A DNA stretch of 64,000 nt from Pseudomonadota bacterium (GTDB lineage Bacteria > Pseudomonadota > Alphaproteobacteria > Rhizobiales > Devosiaceae), in the NCBI GenBank assembly GCA_023388175.1, contig JAEWGT010000004.1, positions 1-64,000 on the forward strand, in the 5' to 3' direction. The translations under genes and the position numbers were made by a program. The notes beneath the pieces are model-generated. The model had not been told where the DNA came from, made no database searches, and was given only the letters and a program-made list of their open reading frames with translations. Below, piece after piece: positions 7,994-15,966 of the stretch; positions within the stretch are counted from its first letter, which is position 1; each line of letters begins with the position of its first letter.

Positions 7994-8746
7994 ATGGAGA
8001 ATGCGGTGAACGAGGCTCGTACGGCACTGGTAACAGGGGCAACTTCCGGCATTGGCAGGGCAGCCGCGCTGGGGCTTGCAGCAGCGGGCTGGCGCGTTGT
8101 CGCCTGCGGCAGACGCGCAGAGCGCATTGCCGAGCTGACCACACATAAAGGTATAGACGGGAAGGTCTGTGACGTGACTGCGCCTGACGCGGTGGCGGCT
8201 CTGTTTGCGTCCATAAGAGACGAGCATGGACGGCTGGATCTGGTCTTCAACAATGCGGGGCGGTTCGCGCCGGCCACATCCTTTGGCGATATGGAGATCG
8301 AAACATGGCGGGAAATGGTCGATACCAATCTCAACGGCGCCTTCTATGTCGCGCGCGAGGCCTTCCGGCTGATGCGCGACCAGAATCCGCAAGGCGGCAG
8401 GATCATCAATAACGGCTCGATTTCCGCCCACGTGCCGCGACCGCAGGCTGCGTCCTACACGACAACCAAGCACGCCATTACAGGGCTGACCAAGGCAATT
8501 GCTCTCGATGGCCGGGCCTTTAACATCGCCTGCGGCCAAATCGACATCGGCAATGCGGCAACGGACATGACCAGCGCCATGAATTCCGGATCGTTGCAGG
8601 CCAATGGCACGATAATGCCCGAGCCGACATTCGATGTCGCGCATGTGGTCGATGCGTTGCTCTATATGGCGGGCCTGCCGCTTTCGGCAAATGTGCAGTT
8701 CATGACGGTGATGGCCACGAACATGCCCTATATCGGTCGCGGATAG
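7994..8746 (+). CDS. SDR family NAD(P)-dependent oxidoreductase
   Basis: 250 residues, a classical short-chain dehydrogenase. Rossmann motif TGATSGIGRAA near the N-terminus, CGRR as an NADP-type basic pair, NNAGRF, and the catalytic set NGSIS...YTTTK (Ser-Tyr-Lys). The C-terminal part (GQIDIGNAATDM, then VVDALLYMAGLP) fits the common bacterial dehydrogenases of unknown substrate. It converges on nagA with only a few bases between stops, but no functional link is evident. Confidence 0.9.
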   Translation: MENAVNEARTALVTGATSGIGRAAALGLAAAGWRVVACGRRAERIAELTTHKGIDGKVCDVTAPDAVAALFASIRDEHGRLDLVFNNAGRFAPATSFGDMEIETWREMVDTNLNGAFYVAREAFRLMRDQNPQGGRIINNGSISAHVPRPQAASYTTTKHAITGLTKAIALDGRAFNIACGQIDIGNAATDMTSAMNSGSLQANGTIMPEPTFDVAHVVDALLYMAGLPLSANVQFMTVMATNMPYIGRG

Positions 8747-8750
8747 CCGA

Positions 8751-9911
8751 TCAGCCGCGCCAGACCGGTTCTCCGCTCACCCAGGTGGCGCGAACCTCTC
8801 GCGCGTCACCCAGATGCACGAAGCTGGCGATGGCCCCGCGCCCCAGATGGCCATGCGTATCGGCAATACCCATGGCCTCGGCGGGATACAGCGCTGCCAT
8901 CCGGAACGCTTCGTCCGGCAGCAGGCCGATTGTATCGATCATGAAGTTGACGGCGTCGATCATGTCGAGATCGGCCCCCGCCAGTGTGCCGTCATCGAGG
9001 CGCAAGGCACCCTCGCTACGGGTGATGGTGCGCCCGTTGAGGGAGAATGAAGCCAGGTCGGTGCCGGTCTGCGACATGGCATCAGTCACCAGGAAGATGC
9101 GCCCCGGCCCCTTCTTTGCGCGCAGGGCGGCAGCGATGGTGGCTGGGTGAACATGGATACCGTCGGCGATCAGACCGGCAAATATCCCGGAATTATCGAG
9201 CGCAGCACCAACCAGTCCGGGCTCGCGATTGCCGAGCTGGCTCATGGCATTGAACAGATGGGTCACCATGCTGGCGCCGGCAGCGAAGGCGGCATTTGCC
9301 GAGTCATAGCTGGCGTCGGAATGGCCCAGGCTGACGATGGCGCCCGCGCCAGACAGGGCGGCAATCTGTTGCGGCGTCGTGGATTCGCTGGCGACGGTGC
9401 AGAGCAGATTGGGCAAGGCGCCGGCGGCGTCGAGCAATCTGGCGAGATCGCTTTCGTCCATAGGACGGATCAGGGCAGGATCATGGGTGCCCTTGCGGGC
9501 GAGCGACAGGTGCGGCCCCTCCAGATGCAGGCCCAGAAAGCCGGGCACGCGTTGCTCGTGAGCTGCAAGACCGGCGGCGATTGCGGCAATGTTGATTTCG
9601 ACGCTGTCGGTGATGAGGGTCGGCAAAAGCGCGGTTGTGCCGAACTGGGCATGCGCGCTGCAGATGATGCGGATGGTTTCAAGGCTGGGGGCATTGTTGA
9701 ACAATATGCCGCCGCCGCCATTGACCTGCAGGTCGATGAAGCCAGGCACAAGCATGCCGCCGTCAAGGTTGGTCCGGCGGGCATGGGCCGGTATGTCCTG
9801 ATTGGCGACGATCCCACAGACAAAGCCAAATTCGATCAGCAGCGCAGCATTGTCGTGCCAGACATGACCATCAAAAATGCGCGGAGCGGTGATGGCGAGA
9901 AGGTCGCTCAT
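8751..9911 (-). CDS. nagA: N-acetylglucosamine-6-phosphate deacetylase
   Basis: Removes acetate from GlcNAc-6-phosphate to give glucosamine-6-phosphate. 386 residues, amidohydrolase fold: PGFIDLQVNGGGG, metal ligands in GLHLEGPHLS, SLGHSDA and VTHLFNAM, and the catalytic Asp in LVTDAM. It is the third gene of a tightly packed unit; its ATG overlaps the stop of the SIS-domain deaminase gene (ATGA), so translation is probably coupled. Confidence 0.95.
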   Translation of the reverse strand: MSDLLAITAPRIFDGHVWHDNAALLIEFGFVCGIVANQDIPAHARRTNLDGGMLVPGFIDLQVNGGGGILFNNAPSLETIRIICSAHAQFGTTALLPTLITDSVEINIAAIAAGLAAHEQRVPGFLGLHLEGPHLSLARKGTHDPALIRPMDESDLARLLDAAGALPNLLCTVASESTTPQQIAALSGAGAIVSLGHSDASYDSANAAFAAGASMVTHLFNAMSQLGNREPGLVGAALDNSGIFAGLIADGIHVHPATIAAALRAKKGPGRIFLVTDAMSQTGTDLASFSLNGRTITRSEGALRLDDGTLAGADLDMIDAVNFMIDTIGLLPDEAFRMAALYPAEAMGIADTHGHLGRGAIASFVHLGDAREVRATWVSGEPVWRG

Positions 9912-10936
9912 ATTGTCTCGGTCACCTTGCGCAGCATGGGCGGCTCATCGGGATTAAGGCCGCGATGGCGGGCCAATGCCTCAACGAAGCCGTAGAAAGA
10001 CACGATCAGCGCCAGCGGATCGGTGATCGGGTGGCCAGTGGCCGCAAAAGGAAGTCGCGCCGCCGCGCCTGGCCGGTCGCTGGTCAGAAAGGCGCGGGCG
10101 CCCTGCCCGGCCAGCTTGTGCGCCATGTCTGCGACCGAGGCTTCGGCCGAATCACGGGCTGCGAGGGCTAGAACGGGGTAGTCCTTGGTGACGATCGAAA
10201 CCGGCCCGTGCATGACCTCGGCAGCACTGTAGGACTCTCCCTGAATGCCGCAGGTCTCCTTGAATTTCAGCGCTGCCTCATTGGCGATGGCAAAGCCGGG
10301 GCCTCGACCAAGCACATAGAGCGCGGCGTGACCATCGAGCGCCGGGATCATTTCGGACCAATTGCAGGCGACCGCCTTGGCGAGGCTGTCCGGCAGTGCC
10401 TCTACAGCGCGCCGCAGGTCCGCGTCACCGCTCCAGCGGGCGAGAAGTGCCAGGCCGGCCACTACCGAGGTTACAAAGGTCTTGGTGGCGGCGACGCTTT
10501 TTTCGACGCCGGCATGCAGGTCGATGGTGAAATCGCTGGCTTCGGCCAGGGGCGAGCCAATCGTATTGGTGATGGCGATGGTCGTGGCGCCGGAGCGGCG
10601 GGCGGACTGGGCCATGCCGACAATGTCCGGACTCTTGCCGGACTGGGAGATGGCGATGGCGGCCGCCCCGGTGAGCTTGAGATCCTTGCCATAGATGGAT
10701 GCAATGGACGGACCAACCGAGGCGACAGGAAGACCCAGCGTCAGCTCGATAGCGTATTTCAGATAGGCGGATGCGTGATCTGACGAGCCACGGGCCACGG
10801 TGATCACGACAGAAGGATCAGCCTGTCTGAGCCGCTCCGCCGTCTTGTCGAGAACGGGCGCGGCTGCATCGAGAAAACCGGCCACGACTTGCGGAATCTG
10901 GTCGACTTCCTGACGCATGTGGGTTTGAGCGGTCAT
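9908..10936 (-). CDS. SIS-domain glucosamine-6-phosphate deaminase (NagB-II type)
   Basis: 342 residues with two SIS domains like the isomerase half of GlmS, but lacking the glutaminase half. Motifs: VARGSSDHAS, AISQSGKSPD, ITNTIGSPLA, VAATKTF, GRGPGFAIANEAALKFKETC and the conserved C-terminal GLNPDEPPMLRKVTETI. Such stand-alone proteins act as NagB-II deaminases, converting GlcN-6-P to fructose-6-P. The GlmS-isomerase-like alternative is less likely given nagA alongside. Its ATG overlaps the gntR stop and its stop overlaps the nagA start. Confidence 0.88.
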   Translation of the reverse strand: MTAQTHMRQEVDQIPQVVAGFLDAAAPVLDKTAERLRQADPSVVITVARGSSDHASAYLKYAIELTLGLPVASVGPSIASIYGKDLKLTGAAAIAISQSGKSPDIVGMAQSARRSGATTIAITNTIGSPLAEASDFTIDLHAGVEKSVAATKTFVTSVVAGLALLARWSGDADLRRAVEALPDSLAKAVACNWSEMIPALDGHAALYVLGRGPGFAIANEAALKFKETCGIQGESYSAAEVMHGPVSIVTKDYPVLALAARDSAEASVADMAHKLAGQGARAFLTSDRPGAAARLPFAATGHPITDPLALIVSFYGFVEALARHRGLNPDEPPMLRKVTETI

Positions 10937-11715
10937 GGCTTGCCTCCGGTGGCGGGATCGCCAAGACGCAGCTCGGCGACGAAATCATAGGTGTCGCCCC
11001 GATAGATGGAGCGGGTGAATTCGATGACGCGTCCGGTGGAAAGGTATGACGTGCGCTCGATGTGCAGACCTGCCGACCCTACTGGCACCTGCAACAGCAT
11101 GGCGTCTTCCTCGGCAATGTTGGCGGCGCGAATGCGCTGGATGGCGCGCACCGGCCGGACGCCGAAAGTCTCAAGATATTTATAGAGCGAATCGCCGATA
11201 CCGGCGGGATCGGGCAAGACGCCGGACGAGAGGCTGGCGCGCTCTATGGCCAGAGGCACATCACCGGTAAGACGCAGACGGGCAATGCGGGCCACCTGCT
11301 CGCCGGAGCTCAGGCCAAGAATGATCGTTTCCTCTGGCGAGGCAACGTAAATGCCACGATCGAGCCATTCGGCGCGAACCGACATGCCGCGCCGCGCCAT
11401 GTCCTCGGTAAACGAGGTAAGCTGAGACAAAGACTGCTCGACGCGCTGGGTCTGGTTGGCAACGAAGGTGCCGGAGCCATGACGCTGCACCAGGATGCCG
11501 TCCTGCACCAATTGCTGGACCGCCTTGCGCACCGTCACGCGGGACACATCGGCACGCTGGGCGAGGTCACGCTCGGACGGCAACGCATCGCCGGGGTTGA
11601 TTGTGCCGCGCTTTATGGCATCCTCAATCCAGCGCTTGAGTTGCAGATAGAGCGGCCCCCCTACAGGCAGGGTGACGGGACCATCGCCAAAGATGTTGCC
11701 GGATTGGTCAGTCAC
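10933..11715 (-). CDS. GntR/HutC-family regulator of amino-sugar genes
   Basis: 260 residues from GTG 11715, chosen because GGAGGAG lies about 5 nt upstream and earlier codons show no homology. N-terminal winged helix PLYLQLKRWIEDAIKRG, LPSERDLAQRADVSRVTVRKAVQQL and GSGTFV; C-terminal UTRA ligand domain (LTSFTEDMARRG, then LRLTGDVPLAIERASL and FVAEL). Probably senses an amino-sugar phosphate and controls its own operon and the divergent murQ. Repeated TTGGTATT-type sequences upstream of both are candidate binding sites. Confidence 0.9.
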   Translation of the reverse strand: MTDQSGNIFGDGPVTLPVGGPLYLQLKRWIEDAIKRGTINPGDALPSERDLAQRADVSRVTVRKAVQQLVQDGILVQRHGSGTFVANQTQRVEQSLSQLTSFTEDMARRGMSVRAEWLDRGIYVASPEETIILGLSSGEQVARIARLRLTGDVPLAIERASLSSGVLPDPAGIGDSLYKYLETFGVRPVRAIQRIRAANIAEEDAMLLQVPVGSAGLHIERTSYLSTGRVIEFTRSIYRGDTYDFVAELRLGDPATGGKP

Positions 11716-11780
11716 ACTCTCCTCCGCCGGGCTATTTGTGAGCCCACATGTAAAATGGCGGCCACCCCGCTCTCGGTACA

Positions 11781-11807
11781 CAATACCAATAAAATACCAT
11801 TTACCAA
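11781..11807 (-). promoter_or_regulatory. Candidate GntR operator upstream of gntR
   Basis: On the minus strand this reads three near-direct repeats, TTGGTAAA, TGGTATTTTA and TTGGTATTG, 66-92 nt before the gntR start. Almost the same string, TGGTATTTTTTTGGCATT, lies in opposite orientation before murQ. Confidence 0.45.
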
Positions 11808-11904
11808 GCCCCTTTGATGGCAAGCAGTGGATTTCTGCTGGATGAGCCTGTAGCGATTGCATTTTTTGGTAACTCTTATGCCGAGGCCAGACGATCTGGA
11901 CAAG

Positions 11905-11922
11905 TGGTATTTTTTTGGCATT
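11905..11922 (+). promoter_or_regulatory. Candidate GntR operator upstream of murQ
   Basis: TGGTATTTTTTTGGCATT, 22 nt before the murQ start, matches the repeat upstream of gntR at 16 of 18 positions in inverted orientation; a further TTTTTTGGTAAC lies at about 11862-11873. Placement between -10 and the start would suit repression of the divergent unit. Confidence 0.45.
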
Positions 11923-11943
11923 ATCAATGCAAAGGGAGGCGTT

Positions 11944-12837
11944 ATGGCAGAAAGACAGACCGAACAGCGCCATGCCGCGACCGATGGCCTCGATCTTCGA
12001 ACCGATGCAGACATTCTGAACCTGCTGGCAAAAGGGCAGGCCGATGCGGCAGCCGCGGTGGGCAAGGCGACCCCTGCGATAGAGCGGGCGGCGGAAGCAG
12101 CGGCGAGCAGTCTGCGTTCGGGCGGGCGCATAATCTATGCAGCGGCAGGCAGCTCGGGCCTGATGGCGCTTGCAGACGCTCTCGAACTGCCGGGCACCTA
12201 TGGTCTGGACCGCGACCGGATCGTCGTGCTGCTGGCCGGGGGCATGGCGGCGCTTTCCGATATGAAGGGCGGGCCCGAGGACGATGGAGTGGCAGCGCGC
12301 GAAGCGGTTCTGGCCTTGAATCCCGGACCTTCCGACTGCCTGATCGCGCTGACGGCGAGCGGACAGACGCCCTACCCGCTCGAAGCCGCGAAGGCGGCCA
12401 GGGCGGCCGGCGCGCCGACGGTCGGGCTGGCAAACAATGCCGGCGCGGCGCTATTCGAAATTGTCGACATTGCGGTTTTCCTGCCGACGCCGCCCGAGGT
12501 CATCGCCGGCTCCACGCGGATGGGTGCGGGGACAGCCCAGAAAATTGCGCTCAATATGCTGTCCACACTGATGGCGATCAGGCTTGGCCATGTTCACGAT
12601 GGGCTTATGGTCAACGTGTTGGCTGACAACGAAAAATTGCGGATTCGTGCGCGCGGCATAGTCGCTGAAATTGCGCAGGTCAGCGATGACGTGGCGGCCA
12701 GTGCGCTGGAGACCAGTGCGGGCGCCGTGAAGCCGGCGGTGCTGATTGCCGCCGGGGCCGATCCCGCCGAAGCTCATGCCCTGCTGGACAAGCATGGCGG
12801 CATTCTGCGGCAGGCGCTGGCGGCATTGCGGAGCTAG
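11944..12837 (+). CDS. murQ: N-acetylmuramic acid 6-phosphate etherase
   Basis: Cleaves the lactyl ether of MurNAc-6-P to give GlcNAc-6-P and D-lactate, feeding NagA. 297 residues from ATG 11944 (GGGAGG upstream). SIS fold with AAAGSSGLMALADA, AGGMAAL, ALTASGQTPY, and the MurQ signatures STRMGAGTAQKIALNMLSTL and GLMVNVLADNEKLRIRA. Divergent from gntR. Its TAG shares the palindrome CTAG with the stop of the converging beta-mannosidase gene. Confidence 0.95.
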   Translation: MAERQTEQRHAATDGLDLRTDADILNLLAKGQADAAAAVGKATPAIERAAEAAASSLRSGGRIIYAAAGSSGLMALADALELPGTYGLDRDRIVVLLAGGMAALSDMKGGPEDDGVAAREAVLALNPGPSDCLIALTASGQTPYPLEAAKAARAAGAPTVGLANNAGAALFEIVDIAVFLPTPPEVIAGSTRMGAGTAQKIALNMLSTLMAIRLGHVHDGLMVNVLADNEKLRIRARGIVAEIAQVSDDVAASALETSAGAVKPAVLIAAGADPAEAHALLDKHGGILRQALAALRS

Positions 12838-15266
12838 CGGACCAGCTGGTTGGCGCAGCGCAGGATGGGCGCAATGGCGCCTTCGGACAATTCATCAATG
12901 TTTTCAATGATGAAGCGATGGCTCTGCCCCGGCAGAAGTGTAACCAGCATGTCACTGATGTCCGCATCGGGCGACAGGCGATCGACGAAGATGCAGATGT
13001 CCTTGAGCATGGTTTCGGCCGTTACGGTCAAGGCCCAGCGGGAATTTCCGAGATTTTCCAAGGCGATGGCATATTCGGGCTCTGGCAGATCCAGTTCGAT
13101 GTCTTCATTGAACCAATAGAGCGCCGTTTTGTCGTGCATGGTCGCCACAAGAACCTCCCGGCGCGGATCACCAGGGACAGAAACATGTTCTGGAACAATG
13201 AGTTCTGCGGCGGAAAAGCGGTCGGCACAGAGGCGCCAATGGTCCCATTCTGCCAGCACAGTGCCATCGAAACGAATGCGTTTCACTTTCACTGCGCCCC
13301 GCCAGAACAGTGTGCGTTCGTTTATCGCAATGACAGCCAATCGTGACGCGCGGGGCTGAATGGTGAGCAGACTGTTGGCGTTGACCGCGCGCAAGGCGTA
13401 CCAAAGCGGCTTTTTGCGACCATATCCGTCAATTGCCGCCCATGACGTCACCGGCCAGCAGTCATTCAGCTGCCAAACGATGTTTCCCATGTTGAGCGGA
13501 CGATGGCTGCGCATATGGGCAATACCATAGGTGATGGCCCGCGCCTGATTGAGCTGGGTGGCAAAATGCCAATCGTCCATGTTCTGCGGTGTGGGCAGAT
13601 GGCCATTCAGGCCGCGCAGCAATTTGTCGTTGCCGATGGTCGCCTTCTGATGATGCCAGACACCGGGCGAGGTCGGGGTGAGCGGATTGTCGTGGACCGA
13701 CTGGGTCAGCGTCGCCCAGGTCGGTGGTGCCTGCCACCCGAATTCCGAACAGAAGCGCGGTACGCTGTCGGCATAGTGCTCATAGCCGATCTCGTTCCAC
13801 ACATCCCAGAGATGGGTGCATCCATGGGCAGGATCATTGGGGTGAATGTCCATGGAGCCCGAATAGGGCGATCCGGCCCAATAGGGACGGGTCGGGTCGA
13901 GTTCTGCGACGAGGCGAGGCAGCAGGTCGAGATAATAGCCCTGCCCCCAGCTGCGGCCTTCGAGAGCCGGTTGCCAGCCCCAGTCGAAGAAGCCCCAGAT
14001 GTTTTCGTTATTGCCATTCCAGAGCACCAGCGCGGGATGAGGCATGAGCCGGACGATATTGTCGCGCGCCTCGGCCTCGATCTCGGCCGGCAGATCGCCT
14101 TCTTCGGGATAGGCGGCGCAGGCGAACAGAAAGTCCTGCCAGACCAGCATGCCGGCGCGGTTGCAGGCCTCGTAGAAGGTGTCGGTTTCGTAGATGCCGC
14201 CGCCCCAGACGCGAAGCAGATTGATATTGGCCTCCCTGGCCTGCTCGATCCGCTTCGCGTAGCGCCCCGGCGTGACGCGCGGCAGGAAGCAATCGTCGGG
14301 AATCCAGTTCGCGCCGGAAATATAGACCGGCACGTCATTGATGATGAAGGCGAAGGGCGTGCCATGCTCGTCCGGCAGCGTATCGAGCCGCAGCGAGCGA
14401 AAGCCGATGTCGCGTGACCAGCTGTCGAGGACCGCGTCGCCCGCGCAAAGATCGACGGACAGCTTGTAGAGCCTTGGATTGCCCAGATTGTGAGGCCACC
14501 AGAGTTCGGGTGATTTCACCGTCAGGTCGAGCGTGGCAGCAGCGCCGGCCACCGGTAGCGTCTCGGTTACCTCGCCGACGGAAACGCGCAGTGACAGAGG
14601 GGCTTGGGCGCTGCCCTCGATATCGGCATGGATGCGGACCTTGCCATCGGCACCATCCAGGGTGATTTCGGGACGAATGCGGGCCAGGCGCGCATCGGAC
14701 CAGCTTTCCAGCGTCACGCCCTGCCAAAGGCCGGCGGTGACCAGCGTCGGGCCCCAGTCCCAGCCGAAATTGCAGGCCATCTTGCGCATCAGATTGGCCG
14801 GCCCGGGATAGTTGTTGGGGCGCGGATCATATTGGGCGGCAAGCACCTCGCCACGCTTCCAGGCAGAATCAAACGTGATGGAGAGATGGTTCTCCCCTGC
14901 CCGCAGATGATCGCGGACGGCGAACCGATATGTGCGGTTCATATTGGCCGTCTGGCCGATCTCCACACCGTTGAGCAGGATGGTGGCAAAGGTATCGAGG
15001 CCGGCAAAGACCAGATCTGCGTTTTCAGCGCCCGCATCCTGCCAGTCGAAGCGTGTGTCATAACGCCAGTCGCAGCGGCCGACCCAATCGACGGTTATTT
15101 CATTGAGATCGATATAGGGGTCGGGAATGAGACCGGCGGCGAGCAGATCGGTATGGACCGTGCCGGGAACGCTGGCCACAATGGCGTCGGGAAGACCGGG
15201 CCTTGCGCCGGGACCGCCAAGGCAGGTCAGGGTCCAGCCGGAATGGAGGGGGCGGATTTCGCGCAT
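12834..15266 (-). CDS. Beta-mannosidase, glycoside hydrolase family 2
   Basis: 810 residues from ATG 15266, chosen for GAGG about 7 nt upstream; two further in-frame starts lie upstream. Layout: N-terminal jelly-roll (LHSGWTL, PGTVHTDLLAAGLIPDPY, FAGLDTFATILLNG), an Ig-like domain, then a TIM barrel with the acid/base Glu in LWNGNNENIWG and the nucleophile Glu in RFCSEFGWQAPP, and C-terminal beta domains. Typical of beta-mannosidases (Mndp-Y, PNNYPGPANLMRKMACNFGWDWGP). No signal peptide, so it probably acts on imported oligosaccharides. It sits beside the amino-sugar genes, suggesting use of mannose-containing glycans. Confidence 0.92.
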   Translation of the reverse strand: MREIRPLHSGWTLTCLGGPGARPGLPDAIVASVPGTVHTDLLAAGLIPDPYIDLNEITVDWVGRCDWRYDTRFDWQDAGAENADLVFAGLDTFATILLNGVEIGQTANMNRTYRFAVRDHLRAGENHLSITFDSAWKRGEVLAAQYDPRPNNYPGPANLMRKMACNFGWDWGPTLVTAGLWQGVTLESWSDARLARIRPEITLDGADGKVRIHADIEGSAQAPLSLRVSVGEVTETLPVAGAAATLDLTVKSPELWWPHNLGNPRLYKLSVDLCAGDAVLDSWSRDIGFRSLRLDTLPDEHGTPFAFIINDVPVYISGANWIPDDCFLPRVTPGRYAKRIEQAREANINLLRVWGGGIYETDTFYEACNRAGMLVWQDFLFACAAYPEEGDLPAEIEAEARDNIVRLMPHPALVLWNGNNENIWGFFDWGWQPALEGRSWGQGYYLDLLPRLVAELDPTRPYWAGSPYSGSMDIHPNDPAHGCTHLWDVWNEIGYEHYADSVPRFCSEFGWQAPPTWATLTQSVHDNPLTPTSPGVWHHQKATIGNDKLLRGLNGHLPTPQNMDDWHFATQLNQARAITYGIAHMRSHRPLNMGNIVWQLNDCWPVTSWAAIDGYGRKKPLWYALRAVNANSLLTIQPRASRLAVIAINERTLFWRGAVKVKRIRFDGTVLAEWDHWRLCADRFSAAELIVPEHVSVPGDPRREVLVATMHDKTALYWFNEDIELDLPEPEYAIALENLGNSRWALTVTAETMLKDICIFVDRLSPDADISDMLVTLLPGQSHRFIIENIDELSEGAIAPILRCANQLVR

Positions 15267-15446
15267 GACAGGCCTCGACTGTGGGAGCGAGGCTTCCATA
15301 CATGAGTGACCGAAAATTTCCAGAGCGGACGGCAAGATGGAGCGCCGTCGAGGCTTGCGTCAAAAATTTCGCAGTCCGATTGTCGAAGGCTCGTTGAGCG
15401 CATCGTCGCATTGGTGAAGACAATTCACATCCAAGGAAACACAGTC

Positions 15447-15923
15447 ATGACTTTGCCTGCCGACACCGACCCGAGCCGCGATCTGGTGCTGACGCGCCTG
15501 ATCGATGCTTCCCCTGAATCCGTCTATCGCTGCTGGACGGATGCTGACCTGCTGCCGGCATGGTTTGCGCCAAAGCCATGGAGCGTGCCACGCGCCACGC
15601 TGGATGTGCGCCCGGGCGGGACGAGCATGGTGGTGATGGCCGACGAAAACGGCACGGAATATCCTAATCCCGGCCAATATCTCGAGGTCATTCCGAACCG
15701 TAAACTCGTGTTTACCGATGCCTATACCGGCGACTGGAAGCCTGCGGAGAAGCCGTTCTTCACCTGCGTGCTGACCTTCGAGCCAGAGAATGGCAAGACC
15801 CGCTACACGGCTGTTGCGCGGCACTGGACCGCCGAAGACCGCGAAGCCCATGAAAAAATGGGCTTTCACGAGGGGTGGGGCCTGTGCGCCGCACAACTGG
15901 AGGAGGTCGCCAAGGGGCTTTAG
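15447..15923 (+). CDS. SRPBCC / AHSA1-like protein
   Basis: 158 residues from ATG 15447 with AAGGAA upstream. Begins with the family pattern LVLTRLIDASPESVYRCWTDADLLPAWFAPKPW and continues with LDVRPGGTSMVVM, NPGQYLEVIPNRKLVFTDAYT and the C-terminal helix GFHEGWGLCAAQLEEV. The START-like fold binds small hydrophobic ligands; many members of this group have no known ligand. It stands alone between beta-mannosidase and the c-di-GMP gene. Confidence 0.88.
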   Translation: MTLPADTDPSRDLVLTRLIDASPESVYRCWTDADLLPAWFAPKPWSVPRATLDVRPGGTSMVVMADENGTEYPNPGQYLEVIPNRKLVFTDAYTGDWKPAEKPFFTCVLTFEPENGKTRYTAVARHWTAEDREAHEKMGFHEGWGLCAAQLEEVAKGL

Positions 15924-15966
15924 TGGTCCGATACCGCGGCGGCCCGTTCCTGGTGATCGAAAGGGA

